42,433 bases of DNA from Lentzea xinjiangensis (GTDB lineage Bacteria; Actinomycetota; Actinomycetes; Mycobacteriales; Pseudonocardiaceae): assembly GCF_900110955.1 (NCBI RefSeq), contig NZ_FOFR01000018.1:118543-160975 (forward strand). The letters run 5' to 3'. Below, piece by piece: positions 8,177 to 16,902 of this stretch. Below the pieces are notes generated by a model, which had not been told where the DNA came from, did not search any database, and saw nothing but the letters and a program-made list of their open reading frames with translations. The translations under genes and the position numbers were made by a program. The first letter of the stretch is position 1; each line of letters opens with the position of its first letter.

Positions 8177-11100
8177 ATGTCGAACACGGAAAAGCCCGCC
8201 GGTGGCACCGGCGGGCAGGGTGTGGTTTCCGCGCGCCCTGAACTCGCGGACCTGCCCGAGAAGTTGCGGGTGCACGCGCTGGCGAAGCTGCTGGACGTCA
8301 GCAGCAGAGACGTGATGACGGCGCTGGCTGACCTCGGTGAGGTCGCCCGCAGCGCGCAGTCGAGCGTGAGCCGCGACGTCGCGCTGAAGGTCGCCGAGAC
8401 GCTGCTGGACTGGGACGACGTGGTCACCGGTGAGGTCACCGAGGACTACGAGCCGCCCGCGGTCCCGGCGTTCGAGGCGCCGGCGCTCGCGCCGGTCTTC
8501 GCCGCGCCGAGCGCGGTGTTCCTGCCGCCGACGCCGGTCGAGCGCCCGAAGGCGCCCGCGCCGGTCTTCGTCGTGCCGGAGGAGCCTGTCGAGGAGGAGA
8601 AGTCCGTCGGCGAGATCGCCGCGGACGAGCTCGACGCCGCCGAGGCCGAGGCTGAGGTCGACGGGGACGACGAGAACGACAGCCGTCGTCGTCGCCGCCG
8701 CGGCCGTCGTGGCCGCGGCCGCGGCAAGGGCGCCGACGCCGAGTCCGGTGGCGAGGACGCCGAGGAGGGCCAGGCGGACGACGCCGAGGCCACCGCGGAG
8801 ACCGACGCCGCCGACGAGACCCCCGACGACGAGGGCGACGACGGTTCGACCCGCCGTCGCCGCCGTCGCCGCCGCCGCAAGACCGGCGCGGACGAGGAGG
8901 TGCTCGCCGAGGACGACCCGCCGAACACGGTCGTGCACGTGCGGGACGCCCGCGACGACAAGGCCGACTCCGAGGCCGCGCAGAGCGAGGTGCGCAGCAT
9001 CCGCGGCTCGACGCGCCTCGAGGCCAAGCGCCAGCGCCGCCGCGACGGTCGCGAGGCTGGCCGCCGCCGCGCCCCGGTGCTCACCGAGGCCGAGTTCCTG
9101 GCCCGCCGCGAGGCCGTGGCCCGCACGATGGTCGTGCGCGAGCGCGGCGACCGCACCCAGATCGGCGTCCTCGAGGACGGCGTGCTGGTCGAGCACTTCG
9201 TCACGGCGTCGGGCAGCGGCTCGATCGTGGGCAACGTCTACCTCGGCCGCGTGCAGAACGTGCTGCCGAGCATGGAGGCCGCGTTCATCGACATCGGCCG
9301 CGGCCGCAACGCCGTGCTGTACGCCGGTGAGGTCGACTGGGACGCCGCCGGTCTCGAGGGCAAGTCGCGCAAGATCGAGCAGGCGCTCTCGAGCGGCGAC
9401 TCCGTGCTCGTCCAGGTCACCAAGGACCCGGTCGGCCACAAGGGCGCCCGCCTCACCACGCAGATCAGCCTGCCCGGCCGCTTCCTGGTCTACGTGCCGG
9501 GCGGCGGCGCCACGGGCATCAGCCGCAAGCTGCCGGACAACGAGCGCAAGCGCCTCAAGGACATCCTCAAGAGGGTCGTCCCCGAGGACGCCGGCGTGAT
9601 CATCCGCACCGCCTCGGAGGGCATCTCCGAGGAGGAGCTCGGCCGCGACGTCACCCGGCTGCAGGCGCAGTGGAAGGTCATCAAGGAGAAGTCCGAGAGC
9701 ACCTCCACCAAGGCGCCGACGCTGCTCTACGAGGAGCCGGACCTGCTGGTGAAGGTCGTCCGCGACCTGTTCACCGAGGACTTCGCCCAGCTCGTCGTCC
9801 AGGGCGACGAGGCGTGGGACGTCATCGACGGCTACGTCCGCCACGTGGCGCCGGACCTGCAGGACCGCCTGAAGAAGCACGTCGGCAACAACGACGTGTT
9901 CGTCGAGTACCGCATCGACGAGCAGCTGATGAAGGCGCTCGACCGCAAGGTCTGGCTGCCCTCGGGCGGCTACCTGATCATCGACCGCACCGAGGCGATG
10001 ACGGTCATCGACGTCAACACCGGCAAGTTCACCGGTTCCGGCGGAAACCTCGAGGAGACCGTCACCCGCAACAACCTGGAGTCGGCGGAGGAGATCGTCC
10101 GCCAGCTCCGGCTGCGCGACATCGGCGGCATCATCGTCATCGACTTCATCGACATGGTGCTGGAGTCCAACCGCGACCTGGTGCTGCGCCGCCTGACCGA
10201 GTGCCTCGGCCGCGACCGCACGCGCCACCAGGTGGCCGAGGTCACCTCGCTGGGCCTGGTGCAGATGACGCGCAAGCGGGTCGGCACCGGTCTGCTGGAG
10301 GCGTTCAGCCAGACGTGTGAGCACTGCCGCGGGCGTGGCGTGGTCGTGTCCACCGAACCGGTGCACTCGCACGGCGGTGGCAACGGCAACGGCGGTGCCC
10401 AGCAGCAGCCGCAGGGCGGTGGCCGCAAGTCGCGCCGCAACAAGGGTGGCGGCGAGCACGCCGCCGATGTCGCCGAGACCACCGAGGTCGTCGAGGCCGC
10501 CGTCGAGGCGCCGGTCGAGCCCGAGGTCCTCGAGGTCGTCGAGCCGGGTGAGCCGGAGGACACCTCCGAGGACGTCGTCGCGGCGGACCAGGACCACGAG
10601 GGCCACGGCGGCCGCCGTCGGCGCCGTCGTCGCCGGGACAAGGAGCCGCAGACGACCGTCGACGCGCTCGTGGCGGCGGAGCAGGACCTCAACGGCACGG
10701 TGCCGCACGAGGTCGCCGAGGACCCCGCGCCCGTCGAGCTCGAGCCCGTCGTCGAGCCCGTCGTCGAGACCCCGGCGGAGGAGCCTGCCGCCGCGGTGAT
10801 CGAGGAGGCGGCCGAGGAGCTCGTCGAGCCGGTGCCCGTCGAGGAGCCGGTCGCCGAGAGGCCGCTGGTCACCGGGCGGATCGGCGCGCAGCTGCCCCGG
10901 CCGGTGGCCGAGCCCGGCCAGGCGCAGCCCGTCGTGACGGGCCGCATCGGGTCGCAGCTGCCCAAGCCGGCCGCCGAGCCCGAGCAGGAGCCCGCGGCGG
11001 TCCCCCCGCCGGTCTCCGAGCCCGAGCCGGTCGCGCAGGCCCCGGTGGCCCCCGCAGGGCCTCCCGCGGCCCGTCCGCGGCGTCGTGCGGCCAAGCGTCC

Positions 11101-11254
11101 CGCCGGTGCGCCGGTGGCTCCCGCGGCGGCCGCTCCGGTGGTCGTCGAGGTGCCGAAGCAGCCCGAGGTCGAGATGCCCGCACCGGTGGTCACCACCACC
11201 CGCAGGCGCCGCGCCGTGTCGCGGCCCGCGGGACCGCCGGTCCAGGAGGACTGA
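8177..11254 (+). CDS. rne: ribonuclease E/G
   Basis: Endoribonuclease of 1025 aa for mRNA decay and rRNA/tRNA processing. Residues ~29-77 (LRVHALAKLLDVSSRDVMTA..) look like the N-terminal fold of translation factor IF2. Then come proline/acidic stretches and Arg-rich blocks (around 173-185 and 232-241) that probably bind RNA. The S1 domain is near 345-390. The Mg-binding catalytic aspartates are Asp612 (IDVNTGKF) and Asp656 (VIDFIDM), matching E. coli Asp303 and Asp346; the zinc link is Cys714-x2-Cys717. The last ~300 residues are disordered, Pro/Glu/Val rich, with a duplicated VTGRIG-QLP motif and Arg-rich patches, a likely degradosome scaffold. ATG 8177 follows GGTGGAGGAG. Confidence 0.95.
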   Translation: MSNTEKPAGGTGGQGVVSARPELADLPEKLRVHALAKLLDVSSRDVMTALADLGEVARSAQSSVSRDVALKVAETLLDWDDVVTGEVTEDYEPPAVPAFEAPALAPVFAAPSAVFLPPTPVERPKAPAPVFVVPEEPVEEEKSVGEIAADELDAAEAEAEVDGDDENDSRRRRRRGRRGRGRGKGADAESGGEDAEEGQADDAEATAETDAADETPDDEGDDGSTRRRRRRRRRKTGADEEVLAEDDPPNTVVHVRDARDDKADSEAAQSEVRSIRGSTRLEAKRQRRRDGREAGRRRAPVLTEAEFLARREAVARTMVVRERGDRTQIGVLEDGVLVEHFVTASGSGSIVGNVYLGRVQNVLPSMEAAFIDIGRGRNAVLYAGEVDWDAAGLEGKSRKIEQALSSGDSVLVQVTKDPVGHKGARLTTQISLPGRFLVYVPGGGATGISRKLPDNERKRLKDILKRVVPEDAGVIIRTASEGISEEELGRDVTRLQAQWKVIKEKSESTSTKAPTLLYEEPDLLVKVVRDLFTEDFAQLVVQGDEAWDVIDGYVRHVAPDLQDRLKKHVGNNDVFVEYRIDEQLMKALDRKVWLPSGGYLIIDRTEAMTVIDVNTGKFTGSGGNLEETVTRNNLESAEEIVRQLRLRDIGGIIVIDFIDMVLESNRDLVLRRLTECLGRDRTRHQVAEVTSLGLVQMTRKRVGTGLLEAFSQTCEHCRGRGVVVSTEPVHSHGGGNGNGGAQQQPQGGGRKSRRNKGGGEHAADVAETTEVVEAAVEAPVEPEVLEVVEPGEPEDTSEDVVAADQDHEGHGGRRRRRRRRDKEPQTTVDALVAAEQDLNGTVPHEVAEDPAPVELEPVVEPVVETPAEEPAAAVIEEAAEELVEPVPVEEPVAERPLVTGRIGAQLPRPVAEPGQAQPVVTGRIGSQLPKPAAEPEQEPAAVPPPVSEPEPVAQAPVAPAGPPAARPRRRAAKRPAGAPVAPAAAAPVVVEVPKQPEVEMPAPVVTTTRRRRAVSRPAGPPVQED

Positions 11255-11269
11255 CGCGAGACGAGTGAG

Positions 11270-11302
11270 ACCGGGGTCGCCTGCGGGCGGCCCCGGTTTT
11301 TC
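11270..11302 (+). terminator. rho-independent terminator after rne
   Basis: ACCGGGG(tCGCC) pairs with (GGCGg)CCCCGGT around a short loop and is followed by TTTTTCG. Confidence 0.8.
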
Positions 11303-11365
11303 GTTGTGCCAGACCGGTTGTGAGCAACCACGCAGCCTGCGCGAACGCGATCGGGGCACCCCGGT

Positions 11366-11395
11366 TTGCTCCGGCGGTACCCACTCCCGTAACCT
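11366..11395 (+). promoter_or_regulatory. candidate rplU-rpmA promoter
   Basis: TTGCTC (11366-11371) and TAACCT (11390-11395) are separated by 18 bp. This leaves a leader of about 105 nt before rplU, which contains an ACCC/GGGT mini-hairpin near 11448-11460; an autoregulatory leader is possible but not shown. Confidence 0.4.
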
Positions 11396-11506
11396 TGAGG
11401 ACGGCCCGCCATCCGACGGGTCCTGTCGTGTGCCCCCTCTGGTGATTTACCCAGAATGGGTGGCGCATGGCCCGTCACCATCGAGTAGCAGGAGACTTCC
11501 GTCCTG

Positions 11507-11818
11507 ATGTACGCGATCGTCAAGACCGGCGGCAAGCAGTACAAGGTCGCTGTCGGCGACATCGTCGAGGTCGAGAAGCTCGAGGGCGAGCCGGGCACCG
11601 AAATCTCCCTCCAGACGCTGCTCGTGGTCGACGGCACTGACGTCACCGCTGACGCGGCGGCTCTGGAGAAGTTCTCGGTGACCGGCAAGGTCGTCGAGCA
11701 CACCAAGGGCCCCAAGATCCGCATCCACAAGTTCAAGAACAAGACCGGCTACCACAAGCGACAGGGTCACCGTCAGAAGCTGACCCGCGTCGAGGTCACC
11801 GGCATCACCGGTAAGTGA
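11507..11818 (+). CDS. rplU: 50S ribosomal protein L21
   Basis: Protein of 103 aa, the usual length for bL21. The N-terminal MYAIVKTGGKQYKVAVGD and the C-terminal block KNKTGYHKRQGHRQ..TRVEV are diagnostic. L21 binds 23S rRNA in the large subunit. AGGAG lies about 11 nt upstream of the ATG. rpmA follows after 14 nt in the standard rplU-rpmA operon, ended by the strong hairpin at 12124-12168. Confidence 0.98.
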   Translation: MYAIVKTGGKQYKVAVGDIVEVEKLEGEPGTEISLQTLLVVDGTDVTADAAALEKFSVTGKVVEHTKGPKIRIHKFKNKTGYHKRQGHRQKLTRVEVTGITGK

Positions 11819-11832
11819 GGACCTGACTTCTC

Positions 11833-12090
11833 ATGGCACACAAAAAGGGTGCGTCCAGTTCCCGCAACGGCCGTGACTCCAACCCCCAGTACCTGGGTGT
11901 GAAGCGGTTCGGCGGTCAGGTCGTCAAGGCCGGCGAGATCCTGATCCGCCAGCGCGGCACCAAGTTCCACCCCGGCGTCGGCGTCGGCATCGGCAAGGAC
12001 GACACGTTGTTCGCCCTGCAGCCGGGTTCGGTGGAGTTCGGCATGAAGCGCGGTCGCAAGACCGTCAACATCGTTCCGGTCGCGGTCTGA
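11833..12090 (+). CDS. rpmA: 50S ribosomal protein L27
   Basis: Protein of 85 aa starting MAHKKGASSSRNGRDSN, typical of bL27, whose N-terminal tail reaches the peptidyl transferase centre. It has the actinobacterial/proteobacterial type N-terminus, with no Firmicutes-style cleavable extension before AHKK. The conserved RFGGQVVKAGEILIRQRG is present. Co-transcribed with rplU. Confidence 0.98.
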   Translation: MAHKKGASSSRNGRDSNPQYLGVKRFGGQVVKAGEILIRQRGTKFHPGVGVGIGKDDTLFALQPGSVEFGMKRGRKTVNIVPVAV

Positions 12091-12123
12091 GGAAGACCGC
12101 TCCGCGAACGTAGTCAGACACCT

Positions 12124-12168
12124 CAGCGAGGGGCGGGACCGGTCAACCGGCTCGCCCCTCGCTGTTTT
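12124..12168 (+). terminator. terminator of the rplU-rpmA operon
   Basis: CAGCGAGGGGCG (12124-12135) pairs perfectly with CGCCCCTCGCTG (12153-12164); an inner CCGG/CCGG stem is also possible. TTTT follows. Confidence 0.92.
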
Positions 12169-12184
12169 GTGAAACAGAGTTGTG

Positions 12185-12216
12185 TGTACGCGCCATGTCC
12201 GCGCGCGTACATGGCG
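12185..12216 (+). promoter_or_regulatory. two mutually exclusive hairpins in the obg leader
   Basis: TGTACGCGC (12185-12193) pairs with GCGCGTACA (12203-12211). Alternatively CGCCATGT (12191-12198) pairs with ACATGGCG (12209-12216). The two stems share bases and cannot coexist. They end 20 nt before the obg start and just before its Shine-Dalgarno sequence, so they could be an RNA switch, or a nested operator if read as DNA. Confidence 0.45.
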
Positions 12217-12235
12217 TTTGAGAGGAAGTAGTTCC

Positions 12236-13687
12236 GTGGCCCGCTTCGTAGACCGGGTGGTGATCCACGCTGCCGCCGGCAACGGGGGCAACGGTTGCGC
12301 TTCCGTGCATCGCGAGAAGTTCAAGCCGCTCGGCGGCCCGGACGGCGGCAACGGCGGCAAGGGCGGCGACGTCATCCTCGTCGTCGACTCCCAGGTGCAC
12401 ACCCTGCTCGACTTCCACTTCCGCCCGCACGCCTCCGCCACCAGCGGCAAGGCGGGCGCCGGCGCGAACCGCGACGGCGCGAACGGCGAGGACCTGATCC
12501 TGCGCGTCCCGGACGGCACCGTGGTGCTGACCGAGGACGGCGAGATCCTCGCCGACCTCGTCGGCGAGGGCACCCAGCTCATCGCCGCCGCCGGTGGCCG
12601 TGGTGGCCTCGGCAACGCCGCGCTCGCGTCCAAGGCGCGCAAGGCCCCCGGTTTCGCGCTGCTCGGCGAGCCGGGCGAGACGCGCGACCTGGTGCTGGAG
12701 CTCAAGTCCGTCGCGGACGTCGGTCTGCTCGGCTTCCCGTCGGCCGGCAAGTCGTCGCTGATCTCGGTGCTGTCGGCGGCCAAGCCGAAGATCGCCGACT
12801 ACCCGTTCACCACGCTGGTGCCGAACCTCGGCGTGATCACCGCGGGCGACACCATCTTCACGATGGCGGACGTCCCCGGCCTGATCCCCGGCGCCTCGCA
12901 GGGCAAGGGGCTCGGCCTCGACTTCCTGCGCCACATCGAGCGCACCGCCGTTCTCGCGCACGTCGTCGACTGCGCGACGTACGAGGCCGGCCGCGACCCG
13001 ATCGCGGACATCGACGCGCTGGAGAACGAGCTCGCGGAGTACACCCCGGCGCTCGGCGGCAACTTCGAGGACCGCCCGCGCGTGGTGATCCTCAACAAGG
13101 TCGACATCCCGGACGCCCAGGACCTCGCCGACATCGTCCGCCCGGAGATCGAGGCCCGCGGCCTGCCGGTCTTCGAGGTGTCGACCGTCTCCCGCAAGGG
13201 CCTGCGCGAGCTGACGTTCAAGCTGGCCGAGGTCGTGCGCGAGTACCGCGAGGCCCAGCCGAAGAAGGAATCGACCCGCGTCGTGCTGCGGCCGACCGCC
13301 GTGGACGACGAGGGCTTCACCGTGACCGAGGACCCCTCGGTCGAGGGTGGCTTCATCGTGCGGGGCGACCGCCCCGAGCGCTGGATCCGCCAGACCGACT
13401 TCTCCAACGACGAAGCCGTCGGTTACCTCGCGGACCGCCTGCACAGGCTGGGCGTCGAGGACAAGCTCGTGAAGATGGGCGCCATCCCCGGCTGCCAGGT
13501 CACCATCGGCGACCTGGTGTTCGACTGGGAGCCGACGACCCCGGCCGGTATCGCGATGACGATGACCGGGCGTGGCACGGACGTCCGCCTCGAGCGCAAC
13601 GACCGCATCGGCGCCACCGAGCGCAAGGCCCTGAAGAAGGCCCGCCGCGCACCCGGAGACTACGGCGACGACTTCGACGAGGAGTAA
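12236..13687 (+). CDS. obgE: GTPase Obg (CgtA), ribosome assembly
   Basis: Protein of 483 aa. The N-terminal glycine-rich Obg fold (1-160) includes AAAGNGGNGCASVHREKF and GGPDGGNGGKGGDV. The GTPase domain has G1 GFPSAGKSS (166-174), switch I YPFTT (189-193), G3 DVPG (212-215) and G4 NKVD near residue 286. The C-terminal OCT domain (about 340-430) ends in an acidic tail GDDFDEE, as in actinobacterial Obg. Obg is a 50S assembly and (p)ppGpp-responsive GTPase. GTG 12236 was chosen: GAGGAAG lies 7 nt upstream and MARFVDRVVIH is the family N-terminus. proB starts 2 nt after the stop. Confidence 0.97.
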   Translation: MARFVDRVVIHAAAGNGGNGCASVHREKFKPLGGPDGGNGGKGGDVILVVDSQVHTLLDFHFRPHASATSGKAGAGANRDGANGEDLILRVPDGTVVLTEDGEILADLVGEGTQLIAAAGGRGGLGNAALASKARKAPGFALLGEPGETRDLVLELKSVADVGLLGFPSAGKSSLISVLSAAKPKIADYPFTTLVPNLGVITAGDTIFTMADVPGLIPGASQGKGLGLDFLRHIERTAVLAHVVDCATYEAGRDPIADIDALENELAEYTPALGGNFEDRPRVVILNKVDIPDAQDLADIVRPEIEARGLPVFEVSTVSRKGLRELTFKLAEVVREYREAQPKKESTRVVLRPTAVDDEGFTVTEDPSVEGGFIVRGDRPERWIRQTDFSNDEAVGYLADRLHRLGVEDKLVKMGAIPGCQVTIGDLVFDWEPTTPAGIAMTMTGRGTDVRLERNDRIGATERKALKKARRAPGDYGDDFDEE

Positions 13688-13689
13688 CG

Positions 13690-14817
13690 GTGACGGCCCC
13701 CGTGGTCTCCCAAGCTCGTACCGCGATCGCCTCGGCGAGCCGGATCGTGGTGAAGGTCGGTTCTTCCTCCCTGACGACGGCCGCGGGCGGCCTCGACCCG
13801 GCGCGTCTCGACGCGCTGGTCGACGCCCTCGCCGCCAGGGCCGCCGCGGGCAGCCAGGTCGTGCTGGTGTCGTCCGGTGCGATCGCGGCCGGGCTGGCGC
13901 CGCTGAAGCTGTCCCGCCGCCCGCGTGACCTCGCCACCCAGCAGGCCGCGGCCAGCGTCGGCCAGCTCACGCTGGCGCACGCCTACGCGAACTCGTTCGG
14001 GCGCTACTCGCTGACGGTCGGGCAGGTCCTGCTGACCGCCGACGACGTGGTGCGGCGCTCGCACTACCGCAACGCGCAGCGCACGTTCGACCGCCTGCTG
14101 GCCCTGGGCGCGGTGCCGGTCGTGAACGAGAACGACACCGTCGCCACCGAGGAGATCCGCTTCGGCGACAACGACCGGCTCGCCGCGCTCGTCGCGCACC
14201 TGACCGGCGCGGACGCGTTGTTCCTGCTGTCCGACGTGGATGCTCTCTACTCGGGCGATCCGCGCGAGCCCGGTGCGGTGCGCATCTCCGAGGTGGCCTC
14301 GGCCTCCGACGTGGACGGTGTGCGGGCCGGTACCGCCGGCGCGTCCGGGCTCGGCACCGGCGGCATGGCCTCCAAGCTCGCCGCTGCCCGGCTGGCGTCC
14401 TCTGCGGGCATCCCGGTGCTGCTGACCGGTGCCGCCGAGGCGCACCGCGCCCTGACCTCCGCCGACGTCGGCACGGCGTTCGCCGCCACGGGTCCGCGCC
14501 TCACCGCGCGCCGCTTCTGGCTCGGCTACGCGACCGACGCGAACGGCCGCCTGCACCTCGACGACGGCGCGGTCGCCGCGGTCGTCGGGAGGCGGCGGTC
14601 GTTGCTGGCGGCGGGGATCACCGGTGTGGACGGCGACTTCGAGGCGGGCGACGTCGTGGAGCTGGTCAGCCTCGCGGGCGAGGTCGTGGCCCGCGGCGTG
14701 GTCGGCTACGACTCCGCCGAGCTGCCGTCGCTGGTCGGCCGCAAGACCCACGACCTGCCGGAGGAGCAGCGCCGCGAGGTCGTGCACGCGGATGATCTGG
14801 TGCCGCTGCACCGCTAA
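13690..14817 (+). CDS. proB: glutamate 5-kinase
   Basis: Protein of 375 aa catalysing the first step of proline synthesis (glutamate to gamma-glutamyl phosphate). The amino-acid kinase domain carries RIVVKVGSSSLT near the start, VLVSSGAIAAG, PVVNENDTV and the FGDNDRLAALVA active-site block, then GLGTGGMASKLAAA. The C-terminal ~80 residues form the PUA domain present in full-length ProB. GTG 13690 lies 2 nt after the obg stop, so it is coupled to obg. proA is not adjacent; it lies 7.3 kb downstream, after an accessory block. Confidence 0.97.
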   Translation: MTAPVVSQARTAIASASRIVVKVGSSSLTTAAGGLDPARLDALVDALAARAAAGSQVVLVSSGAIAAGLAPLKLSRRPRDLATQQAAASVGQLTLAHAYANSFGRYSLTVGQVLLTADDVVRRSHYRNAQRTFDRLLALGAVPVVNENDTVATEEIRFGDNDRLAALVAHLTGADALFLLSDVDALYSGDPREPGAVRISEVASASDVDGVRAGTAGASGLGTGGMASKLAAARLASSAGIPVLLTGAAEAHRALTSADVGTAFAATGPRLTARRFWLGYATDANGRLHLDDGAVAAVVGRRRSLLAAGITGVDGDFEAGDVVELVSLAGEVVARGVVGYDSAELPSLVGRKTHDLPEEQRREVVHADDLVPLHR

Positions 14818-14820
14818 TGT
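14815..14820 (+). promoter_or_regulatory. -10 box of the first VOC gene, overlapping the proB stop
   Basis: TAATGT includes the proB TAA stop codon and lies exactly 7 nt before ATG 14828; no Shine-Dalgarno sequence is present. Leaderless initiation is inferred. Confidence 0.45.
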
Positions 14821-14827
14821 CGGTCGC

Positions 14828-15226
14828 ATGGCCCGGATGCACGACGTTGTCATCGACTGCGCCCATCCCGCGTCGCTCGCCCGGTTCTGGGCGCAGGCGC
14901 TCGACGACCACGAGATCGCGCCGTACGGCGACGTCGAGCTGGCCCGGTTGCGCAGCATGGGGATCGACGATCCCGAGGACGACCCGTCGGTGTTGCTCGA
15001 CGGGTCGCCGCGGTTCTTCTTCAACCGCGTGCCGGAGCCGAAGACGGTGAAGAACCGCGTGCACGTCGACCTGTGGTGCGACGACGTCGAGGCCGAGGTG
15101 GAGCGGCTCGTCGGCCTGGGTGCCTCGGTGGTGAGCCGCGACGGCATCTGGTTCGTGCTGAGCGACCCGGAGGGCAACGAGTTCTGCCTCAGCTCAACCG
15201 AACACCCCTTGTCTCCGGAAGCGTGA
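14828..15226 (+). CDS. VOC (glyoxalase-like) family protein
   Basis: Protein of 132 aa resembling the Glyoxalase_6 type of the vicinal oxygen chelate superfamily: VIDCAHPASLARFWAQAL near 7-24, VPEPKTVKNRVHVDLW near 69-84 and the closing DPEGNEFCL. Metal-binding candidates are His12, His81 and the terminal Glu of EGNEFCL. ATG 14828 is favoured by the -10 box 7 nt upstream; ATG 14837 is a possible alternative. The substrate is unknown. Its 3' end overlaps the convergent transporter gene by 38 bp. Confidence 0.82.
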   Translation: MARMHDVVIDCAHPASLARFWAQALDDHEIAPYGDVELARLRSMGIDDPEDDPSVLLDGSPRFFFNRVPEPKTVKNRVHVDLWCDDVEAEVERLVGLGASVVSRDGIWFVLSDPEGNEFCLSSTEHPLSPEA

Positions 15227-16454
15227 GCACCACCAGGAACGTGATCACCGCGCTCACCGCGACGTACCAGAAGAACACGGTTCCGCCGACTGCCTGGATG
15301 ACCAGCGGGGCCGTGCCGCCGAACAGCGCGACGGTGAGGTTGTACCAGGCGCCGATGCCGAGCCCGCGCAGCTCGGTCGGGAACAGCTCGCTCATGATCG
15401 CGGGCGCGATCGACGTGAGCGCCGTGTAGAGCCCGAGCCCGACGGCGAACACGACCACGAGGTTCGCGAGCCCCGGTTGGACCAGTGTCGAGAGCGGCAC
15501 GACGAACAGGGCCATCGCCGCGGACCACACCAGCATCTGCGGTTTGCGGCCGTAGCGGTCGGCGAGCCAGCCCATCGGGTACTGCAGCGCGATGAACACG
15601 ACCGTGCCGATCGACAACGCCAGGAACACGTCGATGTCGTTGGCGCCCTTGGTCTTCACGGCGAACGGCGTGAGCGCCGAGAAGAACGTGTAGAAGCTCA
15701 GCGTGGAGAGCAGCGTGACGCCGATGAGCTGGCCGACGGCTTTCGGGTGTTCTTTGAGCGTGGTCAGCAGCGGGTTGCGCAGGCTTTCCGCCTTGGCCCG
15801 GTTCTCCTCGAACTGCTCGGTCTCCTTGAGCTCGCGTCGCAGCCACAGCCCGATCAGGCCGAGCACGCCGCCGATCAGGAACGGCACGCGCCAGCCGTAG
15901 GAGGCCATCGCGGCCTTGTCGAGGTTGCGGGACAGGAAGAATCCCAGCAGCGACGCGATCAGCACCGCCGCGCCGGTCGAGATGTAGAAGAACGACGAGT
16001 AGCGGCCGCGGTGCCCGGCGGGCGCGATCTCGGCGAGGTAGGCCGACGCGTTCGAGACCTCCCCGCCCAGCGCCATGCCCTGGGCGATGCGGGCGAGCAC
16101 CAGCAACGCCGGGGAGAGCCATCCGACCTGCTCGAACGTCGGCAGCAGGCCGATCACGACGGAACCGCCGGACATCAGCACGATCGTCAGCAGCATCGCG
16201 GTGCGGCGGCCCCTGAGGTCGGCGAACCGCCCGAGCAGGTAACCGCCGAGCGGGCGGAAGAAGAAGGCGAGCGCGAACGTGGCGAGCGTGCTCAGCAGAG
16301 CGGCGGTCTCGTTGCCGGAAGGGAAGATCTGCGTGGCGAAGTAGATGCTGAACGCCGTGTAGATGCCCCAGTCGTACCACTCCACCGCGTTGCCCGCGGA
16401 GGAGGCGACAAGGGTGCGCACGGGCAGTCGATGCTTCTCCGATGTAACCGCCAT
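15189..16454 (-). CDS. MFS transporter, metabolite:H+ symporter (MHS) type
   Basis: Twelve-helix carrier of 421 aa. The family opening NAVEWYDWGIYTAFSIYF, the cytosolic loop motif GRFADLRGRRTAM between helices 2 and 3, and its duplicate GWLADRYGRKPQ after helix 8 place it in the MHS group (proline/betaine, citrate, alpha-ketoglutarate or shikimate carriers). Which substrate cannot be told. ATG 16454 was chosen (MAVTSEKHRLP); an in-frame TTG 12 nt upstream would add four residues. The gene lies on the minus strand, tail to tail with one VOC gene and head to head with the other. Confidence 0.9.
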   Translation of the reverse strand: MAVTSEKHRLPVRTLVASSAGNAVEWYDWGIYTAFSIYFATQIFPSGNETAALLSTLATFALAFFFRPLGGYLLGRFADLRGRRTAMLLTIVLMSGGSVVIGLLPTFEQVGWLSPALLVLARIAQGMALGGEVSNASAYLAEIAPAGHRGRYSSFFYISTGAAVLIASLLGFFLSRNLDKAAMASYGWRVPFLIGGVLGLIGLWLRRELKETEQFEENRAKAESLRNPLLTTLKEHPKAVGQLIGVTLLSTLSFYTFFSALTPFAVKTKGANDIDVFLALSIGTVVFIALQYPMGWLADRYGRKPQMLVWSAAMALFVVPLSTLVQPGLANLVVVFAVGLGLYTALTSIAPAIMSELFPTELRGLGIGAWYNLTVALFGGTAPLVIQAVGGTVFFWYVAVSAVITFLVVLTLPETRGVRLS

Positions 16455-16505
16455 GGAGGCACCCAATCACATACGGCGACGGAGTGGAGTACATGTCCCG
16501 TCGTT

Positions 16506-16511
16506 GATAAT
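16506..16511 (+). promoter_or_regulatory. -10 box of the second VOC gene, leaderless geometry
   Basis: GATAAT within TTGATAATC lies 7 nt before GTG 16519, with no Shine-Dalgarno sequence. No good -35 element at the expected distance. Confidence 0.4.
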
Positions 16512-16518
16512 CATCAGC

Positions 16519-16902
16519 GTGCGATCTGTTGGTTTGGTGACGTTGGTGGTCCGCGACTACGACGAGGCGATCCGCTTCTACGTCGAGGGGCTCGGTTTCA
16601 CGCTGGTCGAGGACGTTCCGCAGGGCGACAAGCGCTGGGTCGTGGTGTCGGCCGGCGCGGGAGCGTCGCTGTTGCTGGCGCAGGCCGACGCGGAGGAGCA
16701 GCGGGCACGGGTGGGCGACCAGACCGGTGGCCGGGTCGGGTTCTTCCTCACCACCGACGACTTCGACCGCGACCACACGCGGATGACCGAGTTCGGCGTG
16801 CGTTTCCTGGAGACGCCGCGCAATGAGGTCTACGGCCGTGTGGCTGTGTTCGAGGACCTCTACGGCAACCGCTGGGACCTGCTTCAGCCCGCCCGAGCCT
16901 GA
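16519..16902 (+). CDS. VOC family protein (glyoxalase/bleomycin-resistance type)
   Basis: Protein of 127 aa with the two-module glyoxalase/dioxygenase fold: LVTLVVRDYDEAIRFYVEGLGF at the N-terminus, VGFFLTTDDFDRDHTRM in the middle and VAVFEDLYGNRWDLLQP at the end. The last motif (FEDxYGNxWDL) is typical of the subgroup. GTG 16519 is set by the -10 box upstream; longer readings would run into the divergent transporter gene. It overlaps the convergent AraC gene by 19 bp. Function is unknown beyond the family. Confidence 0.85.
   Translation: MRSVGLVTLVVRDYDEAIRFYVEGLGFTLVEDVPQGDKRWVVVSAGAGASLLLAQADAEEQRARVGDQTGGRVGFFLTTDDFDRDHTRMTEFGVRFLETPRNEVYGRVAVFEDLYGNRWDLLQPARA

Noticed and set aside
12295..13689. 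Long plus-strand frame upstream of and in frame with proB, overlapping obgE
   Set aside because: Arg/Gly-rich shadow of obgE; proB similarity begins only at GTG 13690.
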